This document shows positions 1 through 12,317 of a stretch of 64,000 bases of DNA, piece by piece. Under the pieces are notes generated by a model. The model did no database searches. It was not told the origin of the DNA and saw only the letters and a program-made list of their open reading frames with translations. The position numbers and the translations under genes were made by a program. This DNA comes from Capitulum mitella (taxonomy: Eukaryota; Arthropoda; Thecostraca; Pollicipedomorpha; Pollicipedidae): positions 14,982,903-15,046,902 of the forward strand of contig CP099845.1 in the NCBI GenBank assembly GCA_030062745.1, in the 5' to 3' direction. Position 1 is the first letter of the stretch; each line of letters starts with the position of its first letter.

Positions 1-88
<88 letters not shown>
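1..88. repeat. (GA)n microsatellite
   Basis: The window opens with an uninterrupted run of GA dinucleotides. On the minus strand it lies just downstream of the likely donor site of opsin exon 5, so it would be intronic and read as a CT tract. Its true length is unknown because it reaches the window edge. Confidence 0.97.
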
Positions 89-92
<4 letters not shown>

Positions 93-94
93 AC

Positions 95-258
95 CACGTG
101 TAGCTGCAGTTGGACGGACATTTGTCTGGACTTGGCCACTCCCGCCTGGCTGCGAGTCTTCTGGACGGTGGCTACGATGCGCCAGTAGAAGAAAGCGAGC
201 GCCAGAGCCGGCAGGAACAACACGAAGGTAGCCGCCATTATGATGTACAGCCGGTCAG
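95..258 (-). CDS. RGR-like opsin, exon 5 (TM5 and start of ICL3)
   Basis: This exon follows an acceptor ending TCTGCAG, and its first two bases complete Ala185 with the last G of exon 4. It encodes residues 186-237 of the assembled protein. DRLYIIMAATFVLFLPAL starts TM5, with Pro201 at position 5.50 and Tyr209 at 5.58, both standard for rhodopsin-class receptors. A basic stretch (QKTRRR) then enters ICL3. The distance from the ECL2 cysteine to Pro5.50 is 26 residues, the same as in human RGR and two shorter than in bovine rhodopsin. The 3' end is uncertain; the best donor (TG|GTCAGT) lies just before the GA/CT tract. TM6, TM7 and the retinal-binding lysine must lie left of the window. Confidence 0.8.
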
Positions 259-2084
259 CTGCAGACAGACGGCGCATGTCGGTCAAACTACATACTCGTA
301 TGTTCCTTACTCGTCCTGATGACGCTTAACCCCATTCTGTGTTGGGGACGGGGCGGATTCTGCCCTCACTCCGGTTTTTCGTTCACAGTTTCGCGGCTTT
401 TGGGAAATGCTTCACGGAACTTAGAAAATTTTCCAACATATGTTTGTTACATGTTGTGACAAAGCGTCAAAAACTGACCTCCAGAGGTGGTTCCAGGACA
501 CGTTTTCAGGAGGGATGTTCGAGGAATATCATGCCTGTTGAGAATCGCTGGGATCGCGCACTTCGTCGTGTCATGTACTGCTTTGATGTCCTTTGTAACG
601 TCACCCATAATTCAAATGATCGAAGTGTTCGTAGCATGCACACTTTCAAGCATTCATAAGAAAAATGTTGAACAATGGCGGAGCCAGGGATATGTACAAG
701 AGGGTGTTTATATTTTCTTATTCCTAAGAACGTATGACTCATTGTATGAAGAAAACAAATCTAGCGTGTAATGAAAACATGTCCATCCATGTTTACGCAT
801 ATAATTCACCTATATATACTACCAGAGGTGTCTTCAAACATCGTTTTTTTGGGGGTGCATATTTCGCCCAATAACATGTTCATTGGCCTAACAGATATCT
901 GGATCTGAATGATTCTTTTTATTAACTCCACATATATTACGATCAAACGCAATGTCTTTCGGTTAGGACAACAATCAGAGGCGTCTCCAGGGTAATGTAG
1001 AAGGAAAATTGCATTTCTTCTTATTCCTAAGAAATTATGATTTGATTTACGGAAGAAAACACAACTATCACTATACAGTTATTGACCCCTATTCTTCTGG
1101 TACATGGATTTGCGTTTGAGGACTTGCAGTTTGTACATAACATGGCATCTGACATATATGGAAATGTTTCCTTGATGCACATAATCCGACCAGATTCAGA
1201 ATATATGACAAGAAAGTTCATATTTTCCCAGAAACTACCCACTTTTATGTACCCTGGTTACGCCTATGATTCTGTTGTTTCAAAATGTGGTACACCTATA
1301 ATTCCAAAATGCGAACATAAGGCAAAATGCAAAATGGTAGTCACCATCCGTTTGAAGCTGATAGCCAGTTATCAGTACACCAGTACAGTTACCAGTACAT
1401 CATCCCGCTCTTTCTGGTAAGTTGATCCACCCATGGACATTTGTCATATATATACAAAATGGCATGTGGGCATATGAAAATGTTTTCCAGACTCAAATAA
1501 GCCCACCATGACTCAAAATATGTCGCAGAATGCATTAACATTCGCCAAAAACGTGCGTTCCTTTTATGTGCCCTGGATACGCCAATGAATTTTGGAAATC
1601 GACCTCTCCCTAACTACGTGATATGTGACCTGCCAATTTTAGCTAGAATGACATGAAACAGAGCAAAATACACGATAAAATGTGTTCAGGAAACTCGTAT
1701 GAGTAAACCCCCATTTATAACCTCATCTTGACCTCGCTATACCCCCTTGAAAATCCTCAAAATTCGCCACAGGCTATCTAGCACCGCTTTCCGCTAGGAA
1801 ATCAGGCCAAGTGCTTTCGAGATCGGTGGGGAGCGGGCGGCATCCCCCCCAACACGGAATCGCACGTATCGGGCAGGGGCTCGGAATAGAGTTAATAGAA
1901 ACATCATCTCTCCAAACCGCTCACCCACTACGAGAGGATGCGTTTGCCCAGCCTCTCATTCTGTCCCAGCCTGCACTTCGTCAGAGATATTCAGTCTTTC
2001 TCAACCGATGCCTTCTCTCGGCCGCTTTTACCCCTCCTAACGGTGGGCGGTTCGGCGTAATTTTGCGGACGTAATGTTGTTCTT
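259..2084. other. Opsin intron 4, left part
   Basis: There is no supportable coding sequence here. A motif close to TTCTTATTCCTAAGAA recurs near 710-735 and 1015-1033, each time after a short GGCG/GAGG-rich stretch, suggesting two diverged copies of one repeat about 300 bp apart. The rest is AT-rich and unremarkable. Confidence 0.5.
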
Positions 2085-2295
2085 CCGAGAAGCCTCAGCT
2101 CCCAGGAGCTTTTGGCTGCAGAACAGGAGCCCTCAGAGACCGAGCAACAGCTGCTGGCCAGCCGGTCGGCTGACAGTGGCGCAGTTGTGCGAACAGAACA
2201 TCACGCGCAGCCAGCCGCCCGGCGTCGCTCAATGTTTCTCCCCGGCCATACACGACGCCGGCGTGCCGGGAAATGCCAAAGACAGCCATGATAGA
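2085..2295. other. GC-rich, ORF-bearing island (candidate exon, strand unclear)
   Basis: This island is clearly more GC-rich than its flanks and open on both strands. The plus strand reads QELLAAEQEPSETEQQLLAS and onward, a Gln/Glu-rich helix-like stretch. The minus strand gives about 70 codons (from 2307 down to 2095). It lies in opsin intron 4, but exons 4 and 5 join perfectly without it, so it is not a required opsin exon. I recognise no family. Confidence 0.25.
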
Positions 2296-2455
2296 ATATC
2301 TTAGCATAATGCCGCCCCTTTTGCAGCGTCAGTTCACGCCACGCGTGGCAACAGTTTCCGTTTCATTGTAATGATCATGGTAAAGCCATAGGCGGAGGGA
2401 AGCATTCAGCCATTGGCGTGAAGTGATGAGGTGCGAAAATGTCTCCAATGTTGAA

Positions 2456-3646
2456 TTAATCCTGTTCCTTGCAGGTGGGGGCTGAATCTGCTCCCCTTTA
2501 GGTTTTTTGCTGGTCAGTTCCAGGGTTTTTAGCGCAGCTTTACGAACTTCATTTTTTCCAACCTATCCTTTCTATGTAATGTAGCAAAATTGTGTGATCC
2601 TATTTTGCCCAGGGGCGGAGCCCGGCAACGTTTTTGGTGGGCACCTCAGGCCATTTTCAACCCTGTTGAAGGTAGAAGGAAAATGGCTGCCAAAAATAGC
2701 ATTTTTAAAATAAACCTTAAAACTTTATATGGATGTATAGATAGATAGTGAGGCAAGCATACAAATATAATTTTGTTAATCTGAGAACAGTTCACAAGGT
2801 CAGTTGAATGTTCAAAGTCAAAATTGGGTTTCCTGAAATAATTTGGCCGTTTTTTTCAAATGTCAAACTCGGAACACACAAGACGTACAATGCTACATGT
2901 GTAGCAAGCTTCAGGTTGATATCAGGTCGGGTTACGGAGCTACGACCTAAAATGTCAGTACGCGTAACCTATATCACAACTGTCGTGGAATGGAATTTTA
3001 GAAATGCAGTAAATTGAAACTATTGGCAACGTTTTCGATCAACATGAAATGCACTTAAGACCATTCCATGTGACCCTAAGATAAAAGGAGGCCATTTAAG
3101 GTCAAATATCGTAAGCTGATCTGATGAACATGTGACAATGACAGTTCCCCATTTTCATGTCCCTGGCACCGTCTGCGCTGACGTTATACAAACAATGCAA
3201 TACTATTTGTGTTTGTTCAACATAGTATGACTAGTAAAGTTGGAAAAGTGCTCTTAAATTTTTTTGTTAACTCAAATTTTAAAAAGCCTTCCTCCCGTTT
3301 TGGAAACTCTGTGAACGCCGATGAATTCTCTAAAAATTTCAAATCTGTGGATTGAGGGTAAAAGGCCTATTCATAAGCTCTTCATCCATGTCAATTTCAT
3401 CAAAGTCGGTCCATAAACAGCAGAGTTATAACAAGCCAAAAAATATCCCCATTTTTACTTTTTGTCCCCGTATCCACCCCTTTTAGATTCAGGATTTTGA
3501 AAACTTCTAATAAAAATGAAGCTTACGTCATGGCAAACCGATTGCCGTTTGTTGCAATGAAACGAATGTGTAGTTCTCAGGGGCTGAATCCTCCCGCCCG
3601 TGCCGATAATCTGCTATACCGTCTAGCCCTCCGGGAACAAGGTTAA
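2456..3646 (+). mobile_element. R1 copy A, TTAA-flanked piggyBac-like MITE
   Basis: The copy begins TTAATCCTGTTCC and ends CCGGGAACAAGGTTAA, diverged forms of the R1 termini best seen at 50621-51836. The interior matches that copy along its length: the GGTTTTTTGC block, the CAGGGGCGGAGCC block, and the terminal CCGTCTAGCCCTCC. It carries no ORF of note and is non-autonomous. It lies in opsin intron 4. Confidence 0.85.
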
Positions 3647-4693
3647 ACAGGATCTACCACTGAATTTTAGAATACATATGTTTTCATGAATATTTAACTC
3701 GCCGGACGTGAGGATTTGCACCCATGCCTCGACAAAGGGGTTGGTTGCTGTCCCATACCATTTCTCTCCCAAACAGGATACAGCGACGACAAAGCAATGT
3801 GCAGCACGTACCTTTCTTATCCTTCGCTGACTAAGGGGGAGGAAGGCGGAGGTTCTCGAGGACCTCTCACGGGTTTTATTAACAGAGCGCAAAACCAAAG
3901 AGAGCTTGAAAAGTGAAAGTTGTCTTGGCTGATTGCAACGATTTCTGTATCTTGGGACAAATTTCTCAATGAGATCATGTCGGATCACTAAGGTGTCTGA
4001 TCTCTAAGCAAGGCATGTCAAAAAACTTTTAGTGTGTGCGTTATATTATTAACGTTAGTTAATAATGTAACGTTATTATAGTTAATCTATAATTAACGTA
4101 AATTAACGGTATATTATAGGCGTTAAATATTAAGCGTTTCATAATAAAAAAGGGATTATTAAAAAGAGATACTGGGAAAAAGCAAATGCGCTTGAAATTT
4201 CCAATTCCTTCACTATAAAATGTACCGCACCATTTTTTTCAGAAAACTTTTTGACCTGCCCTCAGGCCAATCATACTGTGATGCTCTTTTTTGGTTTTCC
4301 TACCAGAGATGATCGTGTAAAGGATACTTTTTTCAATAAAAAGGATACGGTTCGTTTGGTACGCTTTTCAATGGTTCAACATATCGTTTGTAAAGGGCCA
4401 TTGACTTGACGTCAGGTCAATTGGTGACAAGATCGAATGTAATACAAATGGATATAAGATGCATTTATCATTCACTTCTGGTAAGGCATGGTAGGTGTAC
4501 ATTCCACTTCATGCTCGTAAAGGGTTGGAAATGACTTGGGCTTATGTGACCTGATATGACCTGGTACCATTTCAAAGGTCATTTGTCGCTTGGGGCGCCG
4601 TAGAATTGTATGAAACGTTTTAGGACAACGTATAGAGTTAGTTTCACATGTTCACTTTTCTCTGTTTCCAGGAACGTCAAACAGACAACACAA

Positions 4694-4732
4694 AGTCCTC
4701 TGGAGGCGGCTCCTTTGCGCCGCCAGAGGACT
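4694..4732. repeat. Hairpin with 14-bp GC-rich arms
   Basis: AGTCCTCTGG at the left is mirrored by CCAGAGGACT at the right, with GGCGGC/GCCGCC inside. The adjoining GGACTCGAACGG resembles a reversed tRNA B box, so the hairpin may be a remnant of a tRNA-derived element. Confidence 0.55.
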
Positions 4733-5539
4733 CGAACGGATTCACGACTTGAGCCCATGTCATCAAATTTCGCATAAAACAAGGATTCTAGAATACTCGA
4801 AGCATTACCGTCATGATAAGTCCGACTGCATATTCCGCAAACTGGTGTTGGCTATATCAATGTCCAGAGACAGTAACGTTCACTACATGTTTGCGAATAC
4901 GAATGCGATGCTGCTGATAACACTGTTGTGCACACTTACTGTGATATGTATAGATATATGTATGTACATATCGCTCTTTATGACATTTTGGATGTGATGA
5001 AGCTTGCAAATGGGCATACAGTGCTGAATAAACGTTTCCAATTGTGGTATGTCTTTATCACCCGCGAAAATACCCTTGACCTAAGTTAACCAGGTAAAAG
5101 GTCAAAGGCCTATGAATTACACATCTTATCACCTTCGGGCTGGAAAAAATTGTTTTGTATCAAATACCATCGAAGTGACTCCTTTCTTTCTCTTGTTCCC
5201 ATGTACATATCATCTAAAATTCAAAACTTCCGCATAAATATTTGGCCTAAGATGACCTAGTACGGGATCGCGGTTGACATGCATCGACCTCTCGTGTGTC
5301 CATGACATACAAAGCAAGCTACCGTCGCCATGCTGAAGAATTTTAACTGTAACTATGAAACGAGGTAAAACTGTGCGTCAAACCACAAAACACAGTTGTC
5401 TTTATGTCGTCATATTGACATGACCCGGGATGGCATTGATCACCAAGTTTTTCCGGTATGTGCTAAACTGATGTAAAGAAAGGTACGGGAAGTTTCGGTG
5501 CGCTGCGGTCACTCATATCTAAAATATTTTGAAAATGCG

Positions 5540-5790
5540 CCAGGGGACGTTTAAAGCCCCCTCCCTCCCAGTCAATGGCGGGTTAACCAACGAACTCAGT
5601 GGCTTGTGGGCCTCTCACGCATTCGAGCCCTGGCCTACGGGCCCTGGGTTGCTGCCCCTGGTTTGCAGGCCCCTCGACCTTCTTGTTTCCCCGGCCTACG
5701 GGCCCCATTGACCTGCGGGACCCTCCCACCATTTCAGGGGCTAACTGGCCCCTTTGAACCCATGCGTGCATGGGGTCAGTCCAGGCCAGT
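5540..5790. repeat. Degenerate GGGCCC-rich repeat
   Basis: Imperfect units such as CGGCCTACGGGCCC and CAGGCCCCTCGACC recur. The composition resembles the larger degenerate arrays at 52.8-54.2 kb and 63.4-64 kb. Confidence 0.45.
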
Positions 5791-7004
5791 CAGTACATGG
5801 TTTGGTGCACTACTGCACTACCCCACTATTGTGGAAAGGCAGGCGACAGTGATCAAGTTTCCTAACAAGGCATGTAACACCATCTAAGACAAGCTTGGCA
5901 TTTGTTTTAGCGAGAGGAATGGCATTTTTGTACTACATTAAAATGTCATCACGCCTCGCGTCACTCACGAGAAAGATGTTTTACAAACTTTGTACAATAG
6001 CGTGCTTGGAAGAAATGGCAGTTGAAGCATTCCCAGCTCTGGCAAGATCCAGACATTTCCACGTCATACTGGTTCGGTGGCGCTCTGTTCAACAGAACAC
6101 CGCATGTGCCATTTTCATGTCGCGCTTTTCGTTGCAGTTCGCCTCAGCCCAAATTTTACTTTTTTTCACTAGGTGTCATAGGCGTAGCCGCCCTGGCAGG
6201 ATTTAGCTAAATGGAATAAAGCCCATTTCTTTGGATTTGTCTTGGTCCCTTCACGGGTCCCTCCAGACCCCGATGTCCGTAAAAGATCGTGAACCAGGGG
6301 TTCGAAGGGTCCTGGTTTACAACCGAGCATTGGCTTGTTTAGTTTGATGCGACAGATAATGGAAAAATGCCCGGGGAGTGGTCAGGATTCTGCTTACGAA
6401 AATGAAAAGGACAGAATGATCGCATCTTGCAAACAAGCTTACCCAGGATGCCGGGTCAAAACGCTTTTTTTAAGCAAAGAAACCTCACCTTTGGAAGAAA
6501 ACTCTGTTCGCAGGCGAAAGGAGCCCACTTTCTGGAAAAATATCTTTTGGGCATCACAGTCAAAAGTTACGGAGAAAAGTAAACTTACAGAGGAAAAGGG
6601 ACAATGAAGGATCACTTTCGAGCAATAAAGCACCATTTCGTGACAAAAAGGACCCCTTTCTTAGCTGAAGATATCTCTTGCCATGAACGTATATTCTGAA
6701 ACCCTGCGCTTTTGAAAACAAACGAATCATTCTGAGATCTCAGGGGGTCTCGGGAAAAAATATGGGTCATGTTTAAACATGGGTTCCTTTCAAAAGTTTT
6801 CGATGAATAATTGCCACTAATTGAAAGCCCCCTAAAGAACAGGAAACTTCGCGGCGGGAAACCTTTGTTCGTTGTTCGTGCGATGCAATTCCGGAGGACC
6901 AATTCGTGAAAGGCGTCGTTCAAGAGACGAGAGTTCTTATTTAGAAGACACGAAGCAATAAACAAACAGGCAGGTAACGCTATCGTACGTTGTGTGAGCG
7001 ACGT

Positions 7005-7197
7005 GCGTCGTCGCCTCGCTCACGCACCATTGCGCCGCACGCCCGCTTACCCTCGCCGGCGCGTGCCGTCGGCCGTCTGCCACCCAGGAGGGCCCGGGAG
7101 AGTCGGCGGCACGGGAACATCTGGCCGCCAGACGACACCAATAGGGAGGAGGGAGAAGAGTCTGTGGGACTCCGACGGCGGAGAGGAGGAATGAGGG
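7005..7197. other. GC-rich island (candidate exon)
   Basis: This strongly CpG-rich stretch is open in several frames. On the plus strand one frame ends KSLWDSDGGEEE followed by a stop. On the minus strand a short block could be bounded by a GGCCAG acceptor and a GAGG|GTAAGC donor. It is not needed to join opsin exons 4 and 5. No family is recognised and the strand is undecided. Confidence 0.22.
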
Positions 7198-8437
7198 TTT
7201 GCTCGCTAACACAGTATAGCTCGGGGCACTTGGGCAACCTCAGGAAGCCCTATGGATATGTCAAAGACTTTTTGAATAGATCGACGAGCCTTTCTGGTCC
7301 TTTACACGATTTTCTGCGTGGATTTGGAGGGCTCTTAAGAGCGTCATGGTGGCGGGCATTGTCGCTCTTGGATACGCCAATTGAAATGCCTGGTAACTTT
7401 AGACCAAAAAGGGGCCAAACGGCTGTTTTTGTCGGACCACCCCCCTTCCCCGCTTAGCTCAAATAATTTGGCCATTGGCCCCACTTTTTGAAATGTTCTT
7501 ACGCCTATACCAAAATGGTCTGAAGAAACTCGTGAGAACATCTCATGACCTTAATACGGATCTGGGCGTTCTCTCGAGGACATCTGAGGGCCTTCAAAAT
7601 TTTTGAGTGCTTTCTTGGAAGTTTCAGAGGACCTCCGAAGATCTTATAGTGATCTAATTATCTCAGGGAGATTCAATAGCCACAAAAACGTTTTGTGATG
7701 CACAAAAAGACTATGGAAAGTTCCACCGGCCTATTTCCAGATTCCGATCTGCACCATGGTATTATGTTGATGCCTTAGGATGATGTCTAGGGGAGTGTTC
7801 TGGTTAAAACACAACACTTGGGAAATGTGTGTTTTACAGATAACGATTACGCAGTTTGGCGCCAGGCTAGCAGCATGCATCTACATTAATGAAAACAAAT
7901 TGAAGAAAAAAATAAAGTAGCTGTGACGAACGGAAAATCAACAAAAATTACGCCTTGTTTTTCACTGTAATGAAGACAAACAACAACTCCGCAAAATTTA
8001 TAAAACCATCGTCTGCCACACACACCGGTTAAAGCTGAGGACACAACGAGTGTATGTTGGACTAAGACGGCGGAGGGATGCAGATGGCTGGCCGCGGACC
8101 TGGTGCAGCAGGGAAGAACGCCCAGGCGTAGTGGTGCAGCTGGAAAGTCGTTCGGCAGGGTCTGTGGCTGGTCTGATATAGCTAAATAGCATTTTGTTGG
8201 TCTGGTGGAGGTCCCAGGGGCCTGGACAAAGGGGCTAGGGGCAGTTCTAGGATGCATTCCGCGGCTCTGGAAGGTTCGTGGCGTTCGTTGTGTGTCTGAA
8301 TGGTGCGGGTTTGTGAGCACCAGGAGTTTGAGGTCAGTGCGAGGGGTCCGAGGTCGACCACACGCCGCAGTGTGTCAGGGATGCTGGCCTCTTGCCGCGA
8401 GTCTGGCGGTCTCGTCGTCGCACTGTTTGGTACGCAC

Positions 8438-8593
8438 CGTTGTTGGATGGCTTCCAATCGAGGCTGCAGCAGAGGCCGTGTTGCTCGGGACCGTACCGGC
8501 CCCAGCCAAACACCGGACACCCAGCCCAGAAAGCGGACCACGCGTACACGACCGCCAGCAGCCGGCCCGGCGTCCGCTCGTCGTTCAGTCCGC
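8438..8593 (-). CDS. RGR-like opsin, exon 4 (TM4 and ECL2)
   Basis: The exon is bounded by a TTGCCGCAG acceptor and an AACG|GTGCGT donor, 156 bp, phase 1 on both sides. It encodes residues 134-184. TM4 reads LLAVVYAWSAFWAGCPVFGW and is followed by the diagnostic opsin ECL2 sequence GRYGPEQHGLCCSLDW. Counting from Arg3.50, the ECL2 residues fall without gaps on bovine rhodopsin positions: Glu169 matches E181 and Cys175 matches C187, the disulfide partner of Cys98. The double cysteine followed by SLDW is close to the CCTLDY of vertebrate RGR. Tyr149 occupies position 4.50, where Trp is usual, with a Trp two residues on. Confidence 0.88.
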
Positions 8594-10370
8594 CTGCGGC
8601 AACCACCAGTGTCGGCGGGCTCAGCACCGCTAGCGACGGCCATCGGCGGCGAAGGTGGCGACAAGGCCTGAAGAACGAGTCACTGCCGGCCGAACGGCGC
8701 CAGACCGACGGTGCCCTGTCAAGGGCCGAAGAGGCGCAGACAGGCGCTGTGAGTAGCGGCTCAGTTGACAGAATGCTGAATGTTCTGTGCTCCGGAAGAC
8801 GGGTTCGTGGCGATTCGGCGCTCAATATTTGGCCAACGGGTCAACTGACAATGACGAAACAGAAACTCCTGTTGAATGTTGCACGACCGTGTCGTGTCAT
8901 TGAGCTTGCAAACAAGTTTTGCGAGGGAAGTTTAACTTGTCGCCAAGGGTGCGACACTAACGTGTGCAAATTAGTCTGACTATTTGCCAGTCGTCATCTG
9001 AGCCACGTGCTTAACCACGCCGGTCATGGCACTCTTGTCCGCACACGCCGTCACGTCATGGGGGGGGGGGCGAACTAAAAAAAAACGTCGTGAAATCCCA
9101 AATAATGATGATTTATTGACTGATAATGAAATAATCTGATAGCCTATTCTTCACTCCTTCTAAAGGCACCCTATTTGTCCTACTTCATGTATCACATCTT
9201 TCGTCAGGTCAGACGAAATGGAGGCATGTTAAAAAAGCTTTGACGAACACCACTTTTTGCCGATTTGGGGGCTTTGAAAGTTAGTCTTAGAAGCTCGAAT
9301 ACGGCCGAAATATTCTGTTCATATCATGTGGTACGATATCAAGAAAAAAACGCCGCCGTCCGAGGTCATGTCAGGTCACGGTTCTAGCCGACGGTAACGC
9401 GCATGCCGACGGACGGAGGAGAGGAGGGCGGTGACCACTGGATATAAACCCCAATTTCTCAAGAAGTTATGGTCGAACTAAAAAGTACGTTTGGAATCGC
9501 TGGTCATTTTTGAGGCGTTGGATATTGTCAGTTTTAGAAGCGAAAGTTAAATCGCTCAAAAAGGAAATCCCAAGAAAACTAATTGGGGGAGGGCAAACTG
9601 ACCCCCCACCAGTGACGGTCTGAATCGGTCGGACCTGATGGGGAGACCAGCCAACTGAACCACCGATCGTGGTAATCATAGCGTTTACTGAATAACTGTA
9701 CAATCGAATGGCCTCAGTCCGTTCGAAAATTTCCACCTGGGTTGTTGACAGGTTCTCCAGCGACGTTTCAGTGTCAAAAATTTCATTTTCATAAAATGAC
9801 ACCAATACCTGCCGTGGGTAAAACGCTGTCAACTTTACAGTGTTCACCCAACCTGTTTAGGGATATGTCTCGGAGCTGGTAATCTCAACTTAGTAAAGAA
9901 AAAAAGGATGACTTCATAAATTGCAGAAGAGAGTGGCTTCCACAAGAACGATTGTCTCCATTTGTCTCCACTGTCTCCATTTGATCATCCATAACAAGAC
10001 CAGTCTCTATTTGTAGCATCGAAGGACGACGCAAAATGCAGCGAATGGAGGTGGAGGTAATTACTATTTACAAAGAACTGCAGCCGACGAGACAGCACAA
10101 AAGGTGGAAAATGCTCTGAATCTTCGCAGACTTATTAGAAGTTGCCTTTGTTCGAAAGCACACCGTCTCACTCAACAAATGAAGGTTATACAACAGAAGC
10201 AGTTAGACTGTCTTACAAGATATCTGTCAGTGCGACAGCCATGGGTTTGTCTGGTAAGCGCAAACAATGATTCAATAACATTGCGTCGTTCATTAGCGTA
10301 CGCTTGGATGTGAGTTGTGTTGGGTGTACGTGGAAAATGTGGACTGTAGCGATGTGGCTGAGCTACTTAC
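8594..10370. other. Opsin intron 3
   Basis: GC-rich sequence flanking exon 4 continues to about 8760, then the composition drops. There is a G10 run at 9061-9070. Around 9600-9680 (minus) is a stretch resembling a tRNA A box (GGTGGTTCAGTTGGC), too weak to call. No coding sequence is supported. Confidence 0.5.
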
Positions 10371-10478
10371 TGTTAAACACCCAGCAGGTCTTGATGTAAC
10401 GTATAGCCGATATGGACACCAGAGATGATATGTTGACAATACCGAAGAAAAACGAAATCGCACCATGAAATGTGCACC
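10371..10478 (-). CDS. RGR-like opsin, exon 3 (TM3)
   Basis: A 108-bp exon between a GTGTTACAG acceptor and an AACA|GTAAGT donor, phase 1 at both ends, encodes residues 98-132. It is short and has no useful start codon, but it is needed: it supplies Cys98 (3.25), then GAISFFFGIV, then SAIRY at the end of TM3. Cys98 to Arg123 is 25 residues, as in rhodopsin. Position 3.28, the Schiff-base counterion Glu113 in rhodopsin, is His101; RGR also has His there. Position 3.49, normally Asp or Glu of the DRY motif, is Ile122; RGR has Gly there. Confidence 0.88.
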
Positions 10479-10699
10479 CTGTAACACATATGAGTCGTGA
10501 AACATTTAGCTTAAAGTACGATACAACTATTTTGGCCGGCGAACATTTCTACCAGGAGGTAGTTTAGGAAGACAGTTTGGGGAGCAATTTGTTCCGTAGG
10601 TACGATACCCAATTTACTAAGCCCCCGATTAGACTCAAAACAATCCGGTGTTCCTCTCACTTTCGTATCGTGCACCTTGATTAGCCGGGAGCACGGAAT

Positions 10700-10790
10700 A
10701 TTGCGGTCGCTAGCCCAGTTGGTTAGAACGCTGGTCTCGCTGTTCTTCCAAGTCCGAGTTTCCACGGCACTGACTATTTGGACCATGGGT
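10700..10790 (+). mobile_element. tRNA-derived SINE-like fragment
   Basis: TAGCCCAGTTGGTTAGAACG at 10711 is a good polymerase III A box, in the sequence style of many tRNA genes. The B box about 40 bp on is degraded (AGTCCGAGTTTCC). No folded tRNA can be drawn, so this is read as a SINE head or tRNA relic. Confidence 0.55.
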
Positions 10791-11634
10791 CAATCAGCTA
10801 GTAACTGGCCAACATGCTGACTAGCACAAGGTCCCGTTGCGCCTTTGGCATACGTTAAACTTTCGCCTCAAAATCAGTCGTTGCCTGGAATTGCTCGATC
10901 AGATGTAGACGACGGAGTCAATGCAAAAATCTACGCTTAGCCAGTGCTCCGATCCCTAACATTATCCCAGCAACTCCTTGAATCAAATTTTTTAACCTTC
11001 GCCTTGCTGGCAGTCGGCGCCATGCACGTCCGACGGGGTGGGAAGGAGGGGGAGGGCGTTGACTGAGGGCGTTGATTGACTTATCCACGCTCATTTTCTG
11101 GCAAACAGAGAGCTCTAGATTCCACAGCGTTCCAGCCGGACAAGGGCTTTGACCTGACCTGACCTGATTTTATTGACCAGAAGTAACGATGAAGGATACC
11201 AATGGATTTGCATGGTTTCAGGGAGTCCTATGCTTCTTATCATGTGCCTCTTACTGTGAAACATTATGCCATGTGGCCTCGCAAGCAAAATGTTTTGCCA
11301 TTTGCGCCAGTTTTGGGTCACTGATTTGACCTACGAGGCCACCGGTAAATGGGTACCAGTCGCGAGATCTTGTCATGAGCAACACGCTGTTTTTTTCCGC
11401 GAAGCTCTAGAACGCACGGTGTGGAAATGGCCGGGTACCGCACTCCCCCCCGCTTACGTCCGCGTTATGCAGAGGCCCCTATAAGGGCGAGGGTTAACAT
11501 TGCAATAGACGTTAAAATGTTAGCGGTAGCAGAGAAAGCTTGTCCTGAGGAAAAGAAAAACAAAACTGTTGGAGATTTCAAGATTCTGGTTTCGACATTG
11601 TCAACGATTGTTTCGGACAACAAAGGCATCAAAA

Positions 11635-11638
<4 letters not shown>

Positions 11639-11668
<30 letters not shown>
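11639..11668. repeat. (TA)n microsatellite
   Basis: About 15 consecutive TA dinucleotides in opsin intron 2. Confidence 0.95.
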
Positions 11669-11671
<3 letters not shown>

Positions 11672-11825
11672 CTTACGTTTTACCACCATCAAATCATGTA
11701 ACTTGGTTCATTATACCGAAATAGCTTAAGTGCAAACGGTTGAGACAGAACTTACTTTGAGTCAAAAAACGCCATCCAAGGTCACTAACCTCGCTTCACT
11801 TCATTTGACTTTGCGGAGGTCAGTG

Positions 11826-12283
11826 AACGCTGAAAGTGACCAAATCTACCGATGTTGGCTATCATCACTAAAAGTGCGCTAAATGATGTGTTTTGCGCCC
11901 TTATTTACACTCAAGCTGCACAAATATCCCGTGTCGTTCGAAAGCTGATCTGCAAAGATACGTCATGGGTCAATGACCTTAGATGACGTCGACCCGAAAT
12001 TCTCAGTGATGACATGAAATGAATGGGAATGGTCGTATGAAACGTTTAAACGCTCTGACATGGGCCCCTTTCCAGTTTCGTCCGAAAAGCCATACGGAAA
12101 AAGCCAACGAAAAGCCCTACGGACCTTTAGGGCCGAGAAAGTGTCAAAATTTGGCCTTTTGAACCCCATTGGACCTTGAAAATATCAACCTAGGGTCACA
12201 AAACGAGTTATTTTTTCTATTTTTTGCCCGGGGATTTTCAACGATGCTTTTACTTTTCCGGTGGCACTTATAATTTCCGAGAT
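11826..12283 (+). mobile_element. R2 fragment
   Basis: The sequence matches 49198-49620 in the same orientation. Shared blocks are CCGATGTTGGCTA, the GACC/TGACGTCGACCCGA block, GAATGGGAATGG against GAATGGAAATGG, CCTACGGA and GAGAAAGTGTC. It stops at CCGAGATC, short of a recognisable R2 terminus. Confidence 0.7.
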
Positions 12284-12317
12284 CTTGGGGAGGGGGCGCT
12301 GCCTCCCCCTCCCCAAG
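12284..12317. repeat. Perfect 13-bp-arm GC hairpin
   Basis: CTTGGGGAGGGGG on the left is complementary to CCCCCTCCCCAAG on the right, with an 8-nt loop. It abuts the end of the R2 fragment and lies about 230 bp below opsin exon 2. Confidence 0.8.

Larger units (their letters stand above)
3647..8437. other. Opsin intron 4, right part
   Basis: This is mostly repeat-derived and non-coding. It holds an AT-rich TTAACG-repeat patch (about 4045-4130), stretches rich in TGACCT/AGGTCA hexamers (4380-4570, 5060-5290), a hairpin at 4694-4732, a short GGCCTACGGGCCC repeat (about 5600-5710) and a GC-rich island near 7.1 kb. I see no convincing host exon apart from the island listed separately. Confidence 0.5.

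Noticed and set aside
8392-8979. 195-codon plus-strand ORF
   Set aside because: It is antisense to opsin exon 4 and its GC-rich flank. The minus strand has the opsin sequence, splice sites and phase.
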